Source: Lachnospiraceae bacterium
Lineage (GTDB): Bacteria > Bacillota > Clostridia > Lachnospirales > Lachnospiraceae
Length of the DNA: 64,000 nucleotides
Assembly: GCA_009911035.1 (NCBI GenBank)
Contig: QXWO01000009.1
Location: 1 to 64,000 of the forward strand
Direction: 5' to 3'
Below are positions 25,976-35,792 of the stretch, piece by piece; position 1 is the stretch's first letter, and each line of letters opens with the position of its first letter. The notes beneath the pieces were generated by a model. The model saw nothing but the letters and a program-made list of their open reading frames with translations, ran no database searches and was not told where the DNA came from. The translations under genes and the position numbers were made by a program.

Positions 25976-27592
25976 ATGAAAATAATAAATCCCATATTAA
26001 AAGGTTTTAACCCGGATCCGAGTATTGTAAGGGTGGGGGATGTGTATTACATTGCAACGTCCACTTTTGAATGGTGGCCGGGGGTGCAGATTCATCAGTC
26101 GGAGGATTTGATGAACTGGAAGCTGGTTACCCATCCTTTGAGCGAAAAAAGACTGCTGGATATGACGGGAAATCCCGATTCCGGGGGAGTCTGGGCACCG
26201 GATTTATCTTGGCATGACGGACATTTTTACCTGATTTATACGGATGTGAAGGTGACGGACGGTTCTTTTAAAGACTGTATTAATTATCTGATTACGGCGG
26301 AAAATATCATGGGCCCATGGTCGGATCCGGTGGAACTGAATGCAGCCGGATTTGACGCTTCTCTGTTTCATGATGAGGATGGACGAAAGTATCTGGTGAA
26401 TCAGTATTGGGACCCCAGAAGCTTCCATCATCCTTTTTATGGAATTATGTGCACGGAATATTCGGAAGTGGAGAAAAAGCTGATAGGAGAGCCGTGGGTG
26501 CTTTATAAGGGGACAGAGGAAAAGTTTACGGAAGGCCCTCATTTATATAAAATGCATGGGTATTATTATCTGTTTGTGGCTCAGGGAGGGACAGTGTATG
26601 CCCATCAGGAGCGGGTGGCCCGGGCGAAGTCCCTTAAAGATGTGTTTGAGACACAGCCGGGAGGGCCTTTCCTTACCACGATTGATGTGCCTTTCCACCC
26701 TATCCAAAAGGCGGGGCACGGATCTTTAGTGAATACGCCGGAAGGAGAATGGTACTTTGCCCATCTGATGGGAAGGCCCCTGCATCATGAGAATGAATCT
26801 GCGGTAGACCCCAGAGGGTGGTGTCCATTAGGCAGGGAAACAGCTATCCAGAAGGTTATCTGGGATGAAGATAAATGGCCCCATATTGTGGGCGGACATA
26901 TGGGGATGAAGGAAGTGGAGGCTCCCAGGGGGGCAAAGGAACATAAGTGGGAGAAAAGCTGTTCGGTAAAAGATGATTTTGATAGCGTAGAATTAAATAT
27001 CAATTTCCAGAGCCTAAGAATTCCTCTTCCGGAAAATATCCTGTCGTTGCGGGACAGACCGGGGCACCTGCGGCTGTATGGCAGACAGTCACTGGCCTCC
27101 ACTTTTACTCAGGCCCATATTGCAAGACGGTGGCAGAGTTTTCAGTTTGACGCGGAGATAAAGATGGATTACCGTCCTCGGAATATCCAGCAGTGGGCGG
27201 GGCTCACCTGCTACTACAACACCCAGAACTGGTCATGTATCCAGATGGCCTGGCATGAGAAATATGGCCGTGTCATAGATGTGGCAAGTACGGATTTGGG
27301 CAAAACATTCAGTGTTTATAAGGAGGAGCCCGTCCCTGTGCCGGCTTCGGCGAATTATGTGTACTTCCGGGTGGAAGTCAGAGGGATATTTTACCAGTAC
27401 CTGTATTCCTTTGACAATGAGAACTGGACGCGGGTGCCTCATAGGTTTGACTCTGCCAGACTTTCCGACGAGTACATTAAGGCAGTGTATGACGCAGCCT
27501 TTACCGGAGCTTTTGTGGGGATGGTGAGCGTGGACGGACTTGGCACACGTATCCCTGCGGATTTTGATTATTTCATTTACCGGGAGCTATAA
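25976..27592 (+). CDS. Glycoside hydrolase family 43 (beta-xylosidase type)
   Basis: This 538-residue enzyme has an N-terminal five-bladed propeller and a C-terminal beta-sandwich of about 200 residues (from near 325), the architecture of XynB-like beta-xylosidases and arabinofuranosidases. The catalytic triad is visible: the base Asp14 in NPDPS, the pKa-modulating Asp127 in GFDASLF, and the acid Glu186 in FTEGPHL. There is no signal peptide, so it acts inside the cell on imported xylo- or arabino-oligosaccharides. It ends 6 nt inside the convergent response-regulator gene. Confidence 0.93.
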   Translation: MKIINPILKGFNPDPSIVRVGDVYYIATSTFEWWPGVQIHQSEDLMNWKLVTHPLSEKRLLDMTGNPDSGGVWAPDLSWHDGHFYLIYTDVKVTDGSFKDCINYLITAENIMGPWSDPVELNAAGFDASLFHDEDGRKYLVNQYWDPRSFHHPFYGIMCTEYSEVEKKLIGEPWVLYKGTEEKFTEGPHLYKMHGYYYLFVAQGGTVYAHQERVARAKSLKDVFETQPGGPFLTTIDVPFHPIQKAGHGSLVNTPEGEWYFAHLMGRPLHHENESAVDPRGWCPLGRETAIQKVIWDEDKWPHIVGGHMGMKEVEAPRGAKEHKWEKSCSVKDDFDSVELNINFQSLRIPLPENILSLRDRPGHLRLYGRQSLASTFTQAHIARRWQSFQFDAEIKMDYRPRNIQQWAGLTCYYNTQNWSCIQMAWHEKYGRVIDVASTDLGKTFSVYKEEPVPVPASANYVYFRVEVRGIFYQYLYSFDNENWTRVPHRFDSARLSDEYIKAVYDAAFTGAFVGMVSVDGLGTRIPADFDYFIYREL

Positions 27593-29203
27593 TCCTTTTT
27601 TGTAATCGCGGATAGATTTTCCCGTATATTTCTTAAAACAGTTGCTGAAGTAGTAAGCATCCGGTATGCCTACTGCTTCGGCAATTTGATAGGCTTTCAT
27701 ATCTGTGCTGGCGATAAGTTGTATGGCCTGCTCCATTCGCAGGCGGTTTAAATATTTGGAAAAGCTGAATCCCAGCTCCTTTTTAAATGTGCGGCTTAAA
27801 TAGCTGTCATTCATGTGAAACTTTTCGGCTACAGCGGTCAGGGACAGTTCAGGGCTTTTCATCTCCTTTTGTATATATTGCAGTATATCCCATAGCACAG
27901 ACTTGCTTTTATTGGTACGGTAAGAAGCGATGGAAAGGGTTAGTTTGTTCAGGTAATCGATGGTCTGACAGCGCAGGGCATTTCCGGACGCTTCCGAAAG
28001 GATGGACAGGAAGGAGCCGGAACCCTGCTCGAAAAGTTCCTGCAGGTCGATGCCGATATCATTTACTACATTGACCGCCGCGGACAACAGAGTCATGGAC
28101 AAAAGTCTTGCCTGGTCGGTATCGATCATATTTTCATTGTCATCCAGAAAAAGAGAGGGCAGAATCTGGTTCAGTTCTTCGGAAAGTCCGGCCTTAATAT
28201 AAAACTTTACATCTTCAATGGCGGCCTGTCTTGGCTGCCACTTGGAGTTCTGCACATGGATATCATTCTGGTAGATGGTAATAGACTGGCTGGGCATATA
28301 GCGGCTGAACTTTAAGGATTCCAGAGCCTCCTGATAAGAAAGGCTGATTTTGTGGAAGTCTTCATAGGCAGTACCTATGCCGAAGTAAATGTCCATCCCG
28401 GCTATCTGGTGGATGGAATACTGTAGCTGTTCACATAATGTAACCATTTTTATGATTGGGGAATAGGACAAAAGAATCAGACGATGTCTTCTATCCGCGA
28501 AAACATCTATCATGCTGTTGCTTTTCAGGCAATTATTTACAAATTCAAGGTTCTTCATGTCCTGCAGAAGCCGTTCCTCTTCGGAAAGTCCCGGAAAACG
28601 GGGAGAAAAGGCTTCCAGAAGAGTTACCTGAATATAATTGGGAACGCCTTCGGGATAATAATAGGATAACTGGCTTTTTGAGGCAGGCGTGGGCATCTGT
28701 TCATCCAGGAGCTCAACCAGGAATTTTTCCCGGAGAAAAGAGTAATTGTCCTGCAATATTTTTTTCAGATGGCCAAGTTCTGACCACTGCCTGCGTTCAT
28801 CGGCAATCTGCTCTTTCAGTTTTCTCACAGTAGATTCCAGTTCTGGCCGGCTGACAGGTTTTAAGAGAAAATGTGACACACCGATATGGATACTTTGCTG
28901 TGCGTAATCAAAATCTTTAAATGCTGTTAAAATGACAATTTTTATATGAGGATATTTAGATGCAATTAAGCGGGCCAGTTCCAGCCCGTCCATATAGGGC
29001 ATTTTGATATCTGTAAAGATGATATCGGGCGTATTATCCTCTAAGAGAGTCAGAGCTTCCAGTCCGGAGGCGGATTCCGCCGTAATTTCCAGCCCCATGG
29101 ATTCCCAGTCCAGACTGCTTATGATAAATTTGCGGGATAACTCCTCATCGTCCACAACCATTATTTTCAGGTTACTGTTATTGTCCTCATGCAAGTGTTT
29201 CAT
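27587..29203 (-). CDS. YesN-type response regulator (REC plus AraC helix-turn-helix)
   Basis: This 538-residue protein has an N-terminal receiver with acidic residues VVDDEE and phospho-acceptor Asp65 in IIFTDIKMP, a middle region of about 280 residues, and a C-terminal AraC-type double helix-turn-helix (LSLTAVAEKFHMNDSYLSRTF and AYQIAEAVGIPDAYYFSNCF). It overlaps the upstream kinase gene by 17 nt and is convergent with GH43. It is expected to activate the ABC-GH43 operon when phosphorylated by the kinase. Confidence 0.92.
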   Translation of the reverse strand: MKHLHEDNNSNLKIMVVDDEELSRKFIISSLDWESMGLEITAESASGLEALTLLEDNTPDIIFTDIKMPYMDGLELARLIASKYPHIKIVILTAFKDFDYAQQSIHIGVSHFLLKPVSRPELESTVRKLKEQIADERRQWSELGHLKKILQDNYSFLREKFLVELLDEQMPTPASKSQLSYYYPEGVPNYIQVTLLEAFSPRFPGLSEEERLLQDMKNLEFVNNCLKSNSMIDVFADRRHRLILLSYSPIIKMVTLCEQLQYSIHQIAGMDIYFGIGTAYEDFHKISLSYQEALESLKFSRYMPSQSITIYQNDIHVQNSKWQPRQAAIEDVKFYIKAGLSEELNQILPSLFLDDNENMIDTDQARLLSMTLLSAAVNVVNDIGIDLQELFEQGSGSFLSILSEASGNALRCQTIDYLNKLTLSIASYRTNKSKSVLWDILQYIQKEMKSPELSLTAVAEKFHMNDSYLSRTFKKELGFSFSKYLNRLRMEQAIQLIASTDMKAYQIAEAVGIPDAYYFSNCFKKYTGKSIRDYKKGL

Positions 29204-31016
29204 TATTTTTTTCTCCTTGTTTCTGTATACATTTAAAGGGCAGAGAGAAGACGATTTCCGTGCCTTTCCCCGGTGAACTGATAATCTCGTAAATATTTCT
29301 GTTGTCGTAAAAAATCTGGAGCCGTTCTACAGTGCCCCGGAGGCCAAAGCTTTTCTGGTTGGTTTCCAGAGAACCCTTTAATATTTCTGAAAGCTGTTCC
29401 CCACTCATGCCAATGCCATCATCCTTCACGTGAATGATCAGCAGATCGTCCTTTACATAGGAGCGGATGAAAATTGCACCATAATCGCCTGTTGGGAGTA
29501 TTCCGTGGTAGAGGGAATTTTCCGCCAGGGGTTGTAGAACCAGCCGGGGAATGGTAATGTCTAGTGTTTCCGGGGCGATTTCATATTGATCGTCAAATAC
29601 ATCAGGGAAACGCATTTTCTGTAATCTAAGGTAATTTTTTACAATATTGATTTCCGCAGAAAGGGGAATAACTTCAATTCCCTTGCTTAAGCTTTCTCTG
29701 TAATATTCTGACAAAGAGATGACCATTTCACAGGCAGTGTCGTTCTGCCTGGAGGTAATCAGATAAGCAATGCCGCTTAAGCTGTTGTACAGAAAATGGG
29801 GCTTGATCTGTTCCTGCAAAATTTTCAGTTCTGCGTTCCGCAGACGTTTCTGTTCAGAGATTTTGGCAGTAAGGAGATTCTGGATTTTGTCTACCATTTC
29901 ATTGTAAGCGTCCTGTAACTGTCCGATTTCATCTTGGTGGGTAGTGACGAAAGCTGGACGGAAATCACCTTCTTCGGTCTTTTTCATAGCTGCACTTAAA
30001 CGGTACAGGGGATCTGTGACAAAGCGGCTGGTACAGAGGGCAATCAGCAGAAACAGACTTGTGCTGATGAGAACGGTAAACAGGCATATCAGCAGAAATG
30101 GTTTGTATTCACTTGCATAGGAAGTGAATCTGGTGGCGCTGTAATACTGGAGTCCCAGAGGAGAATTGTCAAGGGCAAGGAGCAGATAGCGTTCGCTGCC
30201 TGCCACCAGTTCCTTTTTATTTTTCCCGGATAATTCCCGGGCGGTCTGCCATGTAAAGTGTTCCGCCAGCTTTTCATTGCTGAAATCAAGTACTGGGGAG
30301 GAGCCGGAATAAACGCAGATATCTGAGTAATTATTTCCATGGACATTGGAGATGGAAAATAGTTCTGACAAAGGTATGTTGATAATCATGTAACCTAAGG
30401 GCCTTGCGTCTTCCGTGCTGTTGATAAGCCGGATCAGGGAGAGGTAATTGTTATTCCTTTCGGGCGCAAAATATCCGCCTCCATTCAACAGGAAAATGGG
30501 TGTGCCCTGAAGTGAGCGGACTTCTTCATACCAGTCCGCTTCTGAAGGAGAGGAAAGGATGCAGTGGGGATGGATATACCGGGCCGCGCTTTCCACATAT
30601 CCGTTTTCATCGATAACCACAATGGACTGTGCGGCGGGCATGGATTCCAGAGTGAGATACAAGGTATTGCGCAGGTTACGGGACAGTCTTGTGTTATTTT
30701 GTCCGTAGATATCCCGGGTGAGGTAATTCTGTATATCCGAACTTCCCAGCAGGTAAGTGGAATTTTTTGATATAATGCGGATGGTGCTGTCTGCATTCTG
30801 GGAAATGGTTTCCAGAGTCTGGGAGGCCAGTGCGCTTATGGTTTTTCTGACTTCGTTGTTATAAAAGAAACGAATTACAGTAACATTGCAGAACATGCAT
30901 AAAAGGATGGTCAGTATGTAAATAATTTTAAATTTTGAAGCCAGGCTCCGGTTCAGGAATAACTGCCTGATATGTAGAAGATGACTGTGGATGGCCGGGG
31001 CGGCAGAATTTTTCAT
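29187..31016 (-). CDS. YesM-type sensor histidine kinase
   Basis: This 609-residue protein has membrane segments near residues 28-48 and 312-335 flanking an extracellular sensor of about 260 residues. A HAMP domain follows (residues about 335-390, with TDPLYRLSAAMKKTEEGDF), then the His_kinase domain with His407 in QIKPHFLYNSL, and an HATPase domain with DDGIGMSGEQL and SFGLRG near the C-terminus. It lies upstream of and overlaps its response regulator. With no sugar-specific domain visible, the ligand is probably the sugar or its binding protein. Confidence 0.93.
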   Translation of the reverse strand: MKNSAAPAIHSHLLHIRQLFLNRSLASKFKIIYILTILLCMFCNVTVIRFFYNNEVRKTISALASQTLETISQNADSTIRIISKNSTYLLGSSDIQNYLTRDIYGQNNTRLSRNLRNTLYLTLESMPAAQSIVVIDENGYVESAARYIHPHCILSSPSEADWYEEVRSLQGTPIFLLNGGGYFAPERNNNYLSLIRLINSTEDARPLGYMIINIPLSELFSISNVHGNNYSDICVYSGSSPVLDFSNEKLAEHFTWQTARELSGKNKKELVAGSERYLLLALDNSPLGLQYYSATRFTSYASEYKPFLLICLFTVLISTSLFLLIALCTSRFVTDPLYRLSAAMKKTEEGDFRPAFVTTHQDEIGQLQDAYNEMVDKIQNLLTAKISEQKRLRNAELKILQEQIKPHFLYNSLSGIAYLITSRQNDTACEMVISLSEYYRESLSKGIEVIPLSAEINIVKNYLRLQKMRFPDVFDDQYEIAPETLDITIPRLVLQPLAENSLYHGILPTGDYGAIFIRSYVKDDLLIIHVKDDGIGMSGEQLSEILKGSLETNQKSFGLRGTVERLQIFYDNRNIYEIISSPGKGTEIVFSLPFKCIQKQGEKNNETLA

Positions 31017-31385
31017 AAAGGCTCCTTTTCAGGGCGCAGTGAAAACACAAAGGCACTCTGGAAAATATAATATATTACAGATGAAATGACAGTACTGTGT
31101 GGTCAAAATCCATACTATTATTATTATACAATAAAATGTAGGTGAGCGGTAGGTTTTCGTGATGAGCTTTACACAAATCAATCCATTTGTAATTGACCTT
31201 TGTATTCGGGCACAATATAATGAAACTGTCAGGTATAGATTTTATCCGTTACCTGCCAGAGCATGATTGAACTTAAAGGAAATCTGTAGTAAACTTAGAG
31301 TTAGTACAACGAATATTAATTAACTGGGGTTATTATGGCAGATGTATGATGTATTGTGAAGATTTCTGAAAAGTGAGGAAAGTGA
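31017..31385. promoter_or_regulatory. Divergent promoter region with strong plus-strand promoter
   Basis: TTGACC (31193-31198) and TATAAT (31216-31221) are separated by exactly 17 nt, a near-consensus promoter pointing to the phosphatase gene at 31386 and implying a leader of about 160 nt. Within that leader CAGGTA and TACCTG (about 31230-31256) can form a small hairpin. The kinase promoter lies on the other strand in the AT-rich part near 31060-31140. No gene is seen. Confidence 0.65.
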
Positions 31386-31973
31386 ATGAAGCTATATTTG
31401 GTCAGGCATGGGGAAACAGACTGGAATATCGCAAACAAAATTCAGGGTCAGACAGACACGGTCCTGAACGGTAAGGGGAGAGAACAGGCCGAGGCCCTTG
31501 CGGCAAAGCTTGCAGGGGAAGATTATTGCATTACAAAGATTTATGCCAGCGGAAAGAAGCGGGCAGAGGAAACAGCAAAAATCATAGGAGATACGTTGGG
31601 GATAGAGCCGGTCATCTATCCGGAGATAGAAGAAATATCCATGGGAAAGTGGGAAGGCTATACATGGAAAGAGGTAAAGGAGAACTTTTCTGATGAGTAT
31701 CAGGTATGGCGGGACAACCGCCGTTATCAGGTCCCTCCTAAGGGGGAATCCTATCAGCAGCTCCTTGACAGGCTTTTGCCTGCCATAGATGATATTATTA
31801 AGAAGGAAAAGGATAACACGCTGATCGTGACCCACAGTGCAGTGATTATGACATTAATGTCATATGTATACGATACGCCTTTTGAAGAGATGGCGAGAAA
31901 TTATAAGACTGGAAATGCCCAGATCGTAGAACTGGATAAGGACTTATTTTATAAAAGATATCAGGCAGACTGA
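31386..31973 (+). CDS. Histidine phosphatase family protein (phosphoglycerate-mutase-like)
   Basis: This 195-residue protein has the phosphohistidine motif LVRHGETDWN (His8 region), a Glu in the GKWEGYTW loop and the second histidine in IVTHSAVIM. Family members include phosphoglycerate mutases, alpha-ribazole phosphatase and sugar-phosphate phosphatases; the substrate cannot be fixed from sequence. GAGGAAAGTGA precedes the ATG. It is the first gene of an apparent operon with the ROK kinase (13 nt gap) and the GTPase-NYN gene. Confidence 0.88.
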   Translation: MKLYLVRHGETDWNIANKIQGQTDTVLNGKGREQAEALAAKLAGEDYCITKIYASGKKRAEETAKIIGDTLGIEPVIYPEIEEISMGKWEGYTWKEVKENFSDEYQVWRDNRRYQVPPKGESYQQLLDRLLPAIDDIIKKEKDNTLIVTHSAVIMTLMSYVYDTPFEEMARNYKTGNAQIVELDKDLFYKRYQAD

Positions 31974-31986
31974 AAGGAGAAAGATT

Positions 31987-32862
31987 ATGAGATTAGGAGC
32001 TTTGGAAGCAGGCGGAACTAAAATGGTGTGTGCAGTGGGGGATGAGACGGGAAAGATTTTTGAACAGATCTCCATTCCTACGGAAACACCGGAGATCACA
32101 GTGCCCAGGATGATTGAATATTTTAAAAAGGCACAGGTTGAGGCATTGGGTATAGCATGTTTTGGACCCATCGACCCGGACAAGAGCTCCGCCACCTATG
32201 GTTACATCACCAGTACGCCGAAACTGGCATGGGCGGATTACAATATCGTAGGCGCATTTGAGGAAGCCCTTGGATGTCCGGTGGGCTTTGACACTGATGT
32301 GAACGGCTCTGTTTTGGGAGAGGTAACATTCGGGCAGGCAAAGGGAAAAAACTGCGCCATGTATCTTACCATCGGAACCGGCGTGGGGGCAGGTATTTTT
32401 ATTGAAGGAAAGCTGCTGCACGGGATGCTGCATCCGGAGGCAGGCCATGTGCTTATCCAGAAAAGGGAAAATGATACTTATGCAGGAAGATGTCCGTATC
32501 ACAAGAACTGTCTGGAAGGACATGCGGCAGGCCCGGCCATTGAGGAGCGTTGGGGCAAGAAGGCAATCGAGCTGAAAGATAAGGAAGAAGTCTGGGATCT
32601 GGAGGCATACTATATAGCACAGGCCCTTTGCGGGTATATTCTCACCATTTCCCCGGAAATAATAATTCTTGGGGGAGGCGTTATGCATCAGGAACAGTTG
32701 TTCCCGATGATTCGCAGTTACGTAAAGGAAATGCTCAACGGTTATATCAAGACCGAAGAACTGGAGCATATAGAAAATTATATCGTTCCCGCAAGCCTGC
32801 ATGATGACCAGGGAATCATGGGCTGTCTGGAACTGGCAAGGAGAGCGAAGGAAGAACAGTAA
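31987..32862 (+). CDS. ROK-family sugar kinase (fructokinase type)
   Basis: This 291-residue protein starts with the phosphate-binding GALEAGGTKMVCAVGDE and contains DTDVNGSVLGE and TIGTGVGAGIFIEGKLLHG. The zinc motif is present as AGHVLIQK followed by GRCPYHKNCLEGHAAG (one His and Cys/His/Cys ligands). It should phosphorylate fructose or a related hexose with ATP in the cytoplasm. GAAAGGAGAAA precedes the start. It is co-directional and closely spaced with its neighbours. Confidence 0.9.
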   Translation: MRLGALEAGGTKMVCAVGDETGKIFEQISIPTETPEITVPRMIEYFKKAQVEALGIACFGPIDPDKSSATYGYITSTPKLAWADYNIVGAFEEALGCPVGFDTDVNGSVLGEVTFGQAKGKNCAMYLTIGTGVGAGIFIEGKLLHGMLHPEAGHVLIQKRENDTYAGRCPYHKNCLEGHAAGPAIEERWGKKAIELKDKEEVWDLEAYYIAQALCGYILTISPEIIILGGGVMHQEQLFPMIRSYVKEMLNGYIKTEELEHIENYIVPASLHDDQGIMGCLELARRAKEEQ

Positions 32863-32883
32863 TACGGCGCAGGAATATGGAGA

Positions 32884-35664
32884 ATGATGAAGCAGCTTGT
32901 GGTAGGAATACTGGCACATGTAGATGCCGGAAAAACAACTTTATCGGAAGGGATGCTGTACGTAAGCGGAAGTATCCGTAAGCTGGGCAGGGTGGATAGA
33001 AGGGACGCCTTTCTGGACACTTACAGTCAGGAGCGGGAGAGGGGCATTACCATATTTTCCAAGCAGGCTGTTCTTACGGTGAAAAATACCCGGATCACTC
33101 TGCTGGATACGCCGGGCCATGTGGATTTTTCGGCGGAGATGGAGCGCACTTTGCAGGTACTGGACGGTGCGGTACTGGTGATCAGTGCAGGCGACGGGGT
33201 GCAGGGTCATACCCTCACCCTGTGGCGGCTGCTGGAACGGTACCAGATCCCCGTGTTTTTGTTCATCAATAAAATGGATCAGCCGGATACCTGCAAAGAG
33301 GCAGTCCTTAAGGAATTGAAGGAAAAGCTGGACGAGTACTGTGTGGACTTTTCGGAAGCCAGATCAGAGGAGTTCTACGAGAGCATTGCGGTCAGCGGTG
33401 AAGACGTATTAAACGAATTTCTGGAAAACGGAAAAATTTCCATATCAAGTTTGCAAAGACTAATCAGGGAAAGAAAAATCTTTCCCTGCTTTTTTGGTTC
33501 AGCATTAAAACTCACAGGAGTCACTGAACTTTTAGAAGGGCTGGACGAATACACGGCGCCGAAAGAATATCCCGCGCAGTTCGGCGCCCGGGTGTTTAAG
33601 ATCACCCGGGACAGCCAGGGAAACCGTCTGACCCACATGAAGGTCACCGGAGGAACTTTAAGGGTCAGGGAAATGCTCTCCGGTATGGGAAAGGGATTCC
33701 GGCAGCCGGAAGGGGAAGCATGGGAGGAAAAGGTCAACCAGATACGGGTTTATTCGGGAGAAAAATTTACCACCCCTGGGGAAATAGAGGCAGGAGGAAT
33801 ATGTGCAGTTACGGGCCTTACCCGTACATGGGCAGGAGAAGGTCTGGGATTTGAGAAAGAAACCATATGCCCGGAGCTGTCCCCGGCGCTGAATTACCGT
33901 ATCACGCTGCCGGAAGGCTGTGACCCGGTTCAGATGCTTCCCCAATTAAAACAGCTTGAGGAAGAAGAACCCCAGCTTCACATTTTTTGGGACGAAAAGA
34001 ACAGGGAGCTGAAAGCCCGGATCATGGGGCCGGTGCAGATTGAAGTGTACAGGACTTTGATAGAGGAAAGATTTGGCGTCCGGGCGGACTTTGGGACAGG
34101 AAGCATTGTTTATAAGGAAACCATTGCCGGTCCGGTGGAAGGAGTGGGACATTTTGAACCTCTGCGCCATTATGCGGAGGTGCATCTTTTGCTGGAGCCG
34201 GGAGAGCCGGGTAGCGGCCTTGTGACTGGCGCGGACTGCAGCGAGGAGGTGCTGGCCCTTAACTGGCAGCGGCTTGTGCTCACCCATCTTGAGGAAAAAG
34301 TGCATTTAGGAGTCCTTACAGGGGCGCCTGTTACGGACATGAAGATCACGCTAAAATCAGGGCGCGCCCATCAGAAGCATACGGAGGGCGGGGATTTCCG
34401 GCAGGCAGTTTACAGGGCCCTGCGCCAGGGGCTGATGCAGGCGGAAAGCATTCTGTTGGAGCCTTACTATGAATTCCGGCTTATGGTGCCGGAAAATATG
34501 GTGGGACGGGCTATGACGGATTTGGATAAAATGCAGGGAAAGTTTACGCTGGAACACAGCGCCGGCGGTACGGCCTGCCTTACAGGGACAGCGCCCATGG
34601 TGCTTTTGCAGGATTACCAGCAGGAAGTGACGGCCTATACCAAAGGCACAGGGCAGCTATATTGCACCCTAAAAGGGTATTTTCCCTGCCACAATACGGA
34701 AGAAGTTTTGGAAAAGACGGGCTATGACCCCTTGGGCGATACGGAAAATCCCTCCAGTTCCGTGTTCTGCGCCCATGGTGCAGGCTTTCTGGTGGAATGG
34801 GATAAGGTGCCTGATTACATGCATCTGGAAAGCTGCCTTACGACACGTAGCGCAGATGATGGGAGCTGGCAGCAGGAGGACTATGGATGGAACGACTGGG
34901 AGGGAGACGGATATCCCGAAGGAAAAGCAGCCGGAATCCGGGGCGGTGTGCAGGCTGGAAAAAAGGCAGACGCAGATTCGGACAAAGGGCAGTGGATCGG
35001 GACGGAGGAAGTGGATGCCATTATCAGCCGCACCTCCAGCGCCAACAGGAAGGAAAACAGAGAGGGGACCCGGAGCGGCTGGAGAAAGGGCCGCGGAGGG
35101 AGGGAGAGGGATTCTTACGCACCGTCCCAGACCAGGACTTACCGGCCGGAACCACCGAAAGATAAATATCTTTTGGTGGACGGCTACAATGTCATTTTTG
35201 CATGGGATGAACTGAAGGAGCTGGCAAAGGAAAATCTGGACGGGGCAAGAGGGGCGCTGCTGGATATTCTGTGCAACTACCAGGCGGTAAAGAAGTGCAG
35301 CCTGATAGCGGTTTTTGACGCCTACCGCCTTGCCGGGCATCCAACGGAAACGCTGGACTATCACAATATCCATGTGGTTTATACTAAGGAAGCGGAAACT
35401 GCCGACCAGTATATCGAAAAGTTTGCCCATGAAAACAGCCGTAAATATGACATTACCGTGGCTACCTCGGATGGACTTGAGCAGATCATCATTGTAGGCG
35501 CCGGGTGTAAGCTGATCTCCTCAAGGGAACTGAAGGAGGAGATAGATCAGACTGTAAGACAAATGGTGGAGGAATATCAGAACGCCCATCCCAAAGACGG
35601 GGCGGCTCTGGGGATGGCTCTTTCCGGACAGGCGGCGGAAAAGATAAAAAAGTATTTGATGTAA
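32884..35664 (+). CDS. TetM/EF-G-like translation GTPase fused to YacP/Rae1-type NYN nuclease
   Basis: Residues 1 to about 640 follow the ribosomal-protection family: P-loop AHVDAGKT, switch ERGITIFSKQ, DTPGHVD, NKMD, an EF-G domain II, and a domain IV/V region with EPYYEFRLMVPENMVGRAMTDLDKM. A charged, low-complexity linker (about 650-755) follows. Residues 758-926 form an NYN domain (LLVDGYNVIFAW, DGARGALLDIL, VFDAYR, VVYTKEAETADQYIEK, VATSDGLEQ), the length of the whole B. subtilis YacP/Rae1, a ribosome-associated mRNA endonuclease. The acidic residues expected for catalysis (D in VDGYN, D in VFDAYR, E/D in ETADQY, D in TSDG) are present. The GGAG before the tandem ATG supports the start. 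Tetracycline resistance should not be assumed. Confidence 0.88.
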   Translation: MMKQLVVGILAHVDAGKTTLSEGMLYVSGSIRKLGRVDRRDAFLDTYSQERERGITIFSKQAVLTVKNTRITLLDTPGHVDFSAEMERTLQVLDGAVLVISAGDGVQGHTLTLWRLLERYQIPVFLFINKMDQPDTCKEAVLKELKEKLDEYCVDFSEARSEEFYESIAVSGEDVLNEFLENGKISISSLQRLIRERKIFPCFFGSALKLTGVTELLEGLDEYTAPKEYPAQFGARVFKITRDSQGNRLTHMKVTGGTLRVREMLSGMGKGFRQPEGEAWEEKVNQIRVYSGEKFTTPGEIEAGGICAVTGLTRTWAGEGLGFEKETICPELSPALNYRITLPEGCDPVQMLPQLKQLEEEEPQLHIFWDEKNRELKARIMGPVQIEVYRTLIEERFGVRADFGTGSIVYKETIAGPVEGVGHFEPLRHYAEVHLLLEPGEPGSGLVTGADCSEEVLALNWQRLVLTHLEEKVHLGVLTGAPVTDMKITLKSGRAHQKHTEGGDFRQAVYRALRQGLMQAESILLEPYYEFRLMVPENMVGRAMTDLDKMQGKFTLEHSAGGTACLTGTAPMVLLQDYQQEVTAYTKGTGQLYCTLKGYFPCHNTEEVLEKTGYDPLGDTENPSSSVFCAHGAGFLVEWDKVPDYMHLESCLTTRSADDGSWQQEDYGWNDWEGDGYPEGKAAGIRGGVQAGKKADADSDKGQWIGTEEVDAIISRTSSANRKENREGTRSGWRKGRGGRERDSYAPSQTRTYRPEPPKDKYLLVDGYNVIFAWDELKELAKENLDGARGALLDILCNYQAVKKCSLIAVFDAYRLAGHPTETLDYHNIHVVYTKEAETADQYIEKFAHENSRKYDITVATSDGLEQIIIVGAGCKLISSRELKEEIDQTVRQMVEEYQNAHPKDGAALGMALSGQAAEKIKKYLM

Positions 35665-35792
35665 TCTCTAAAATAATAAACCTTCCTAAATACAAATGCA
35701 TAATATCTTGTAGCCGTATCAAAACCATGATAGAATAAATGGCAGCAGACCATTTTGGGGTAATGTTACAATGTTTAAAGGGGTAGCTTTAT

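Noticed and set aside
32884-35664. Acquired tetracycline-resistance gene tet(M)-like
   Set aside because: The GTPase part is similar in layout, but the long linker, NYN fusion and metabolic context argue against a dedicated resistance determinant.
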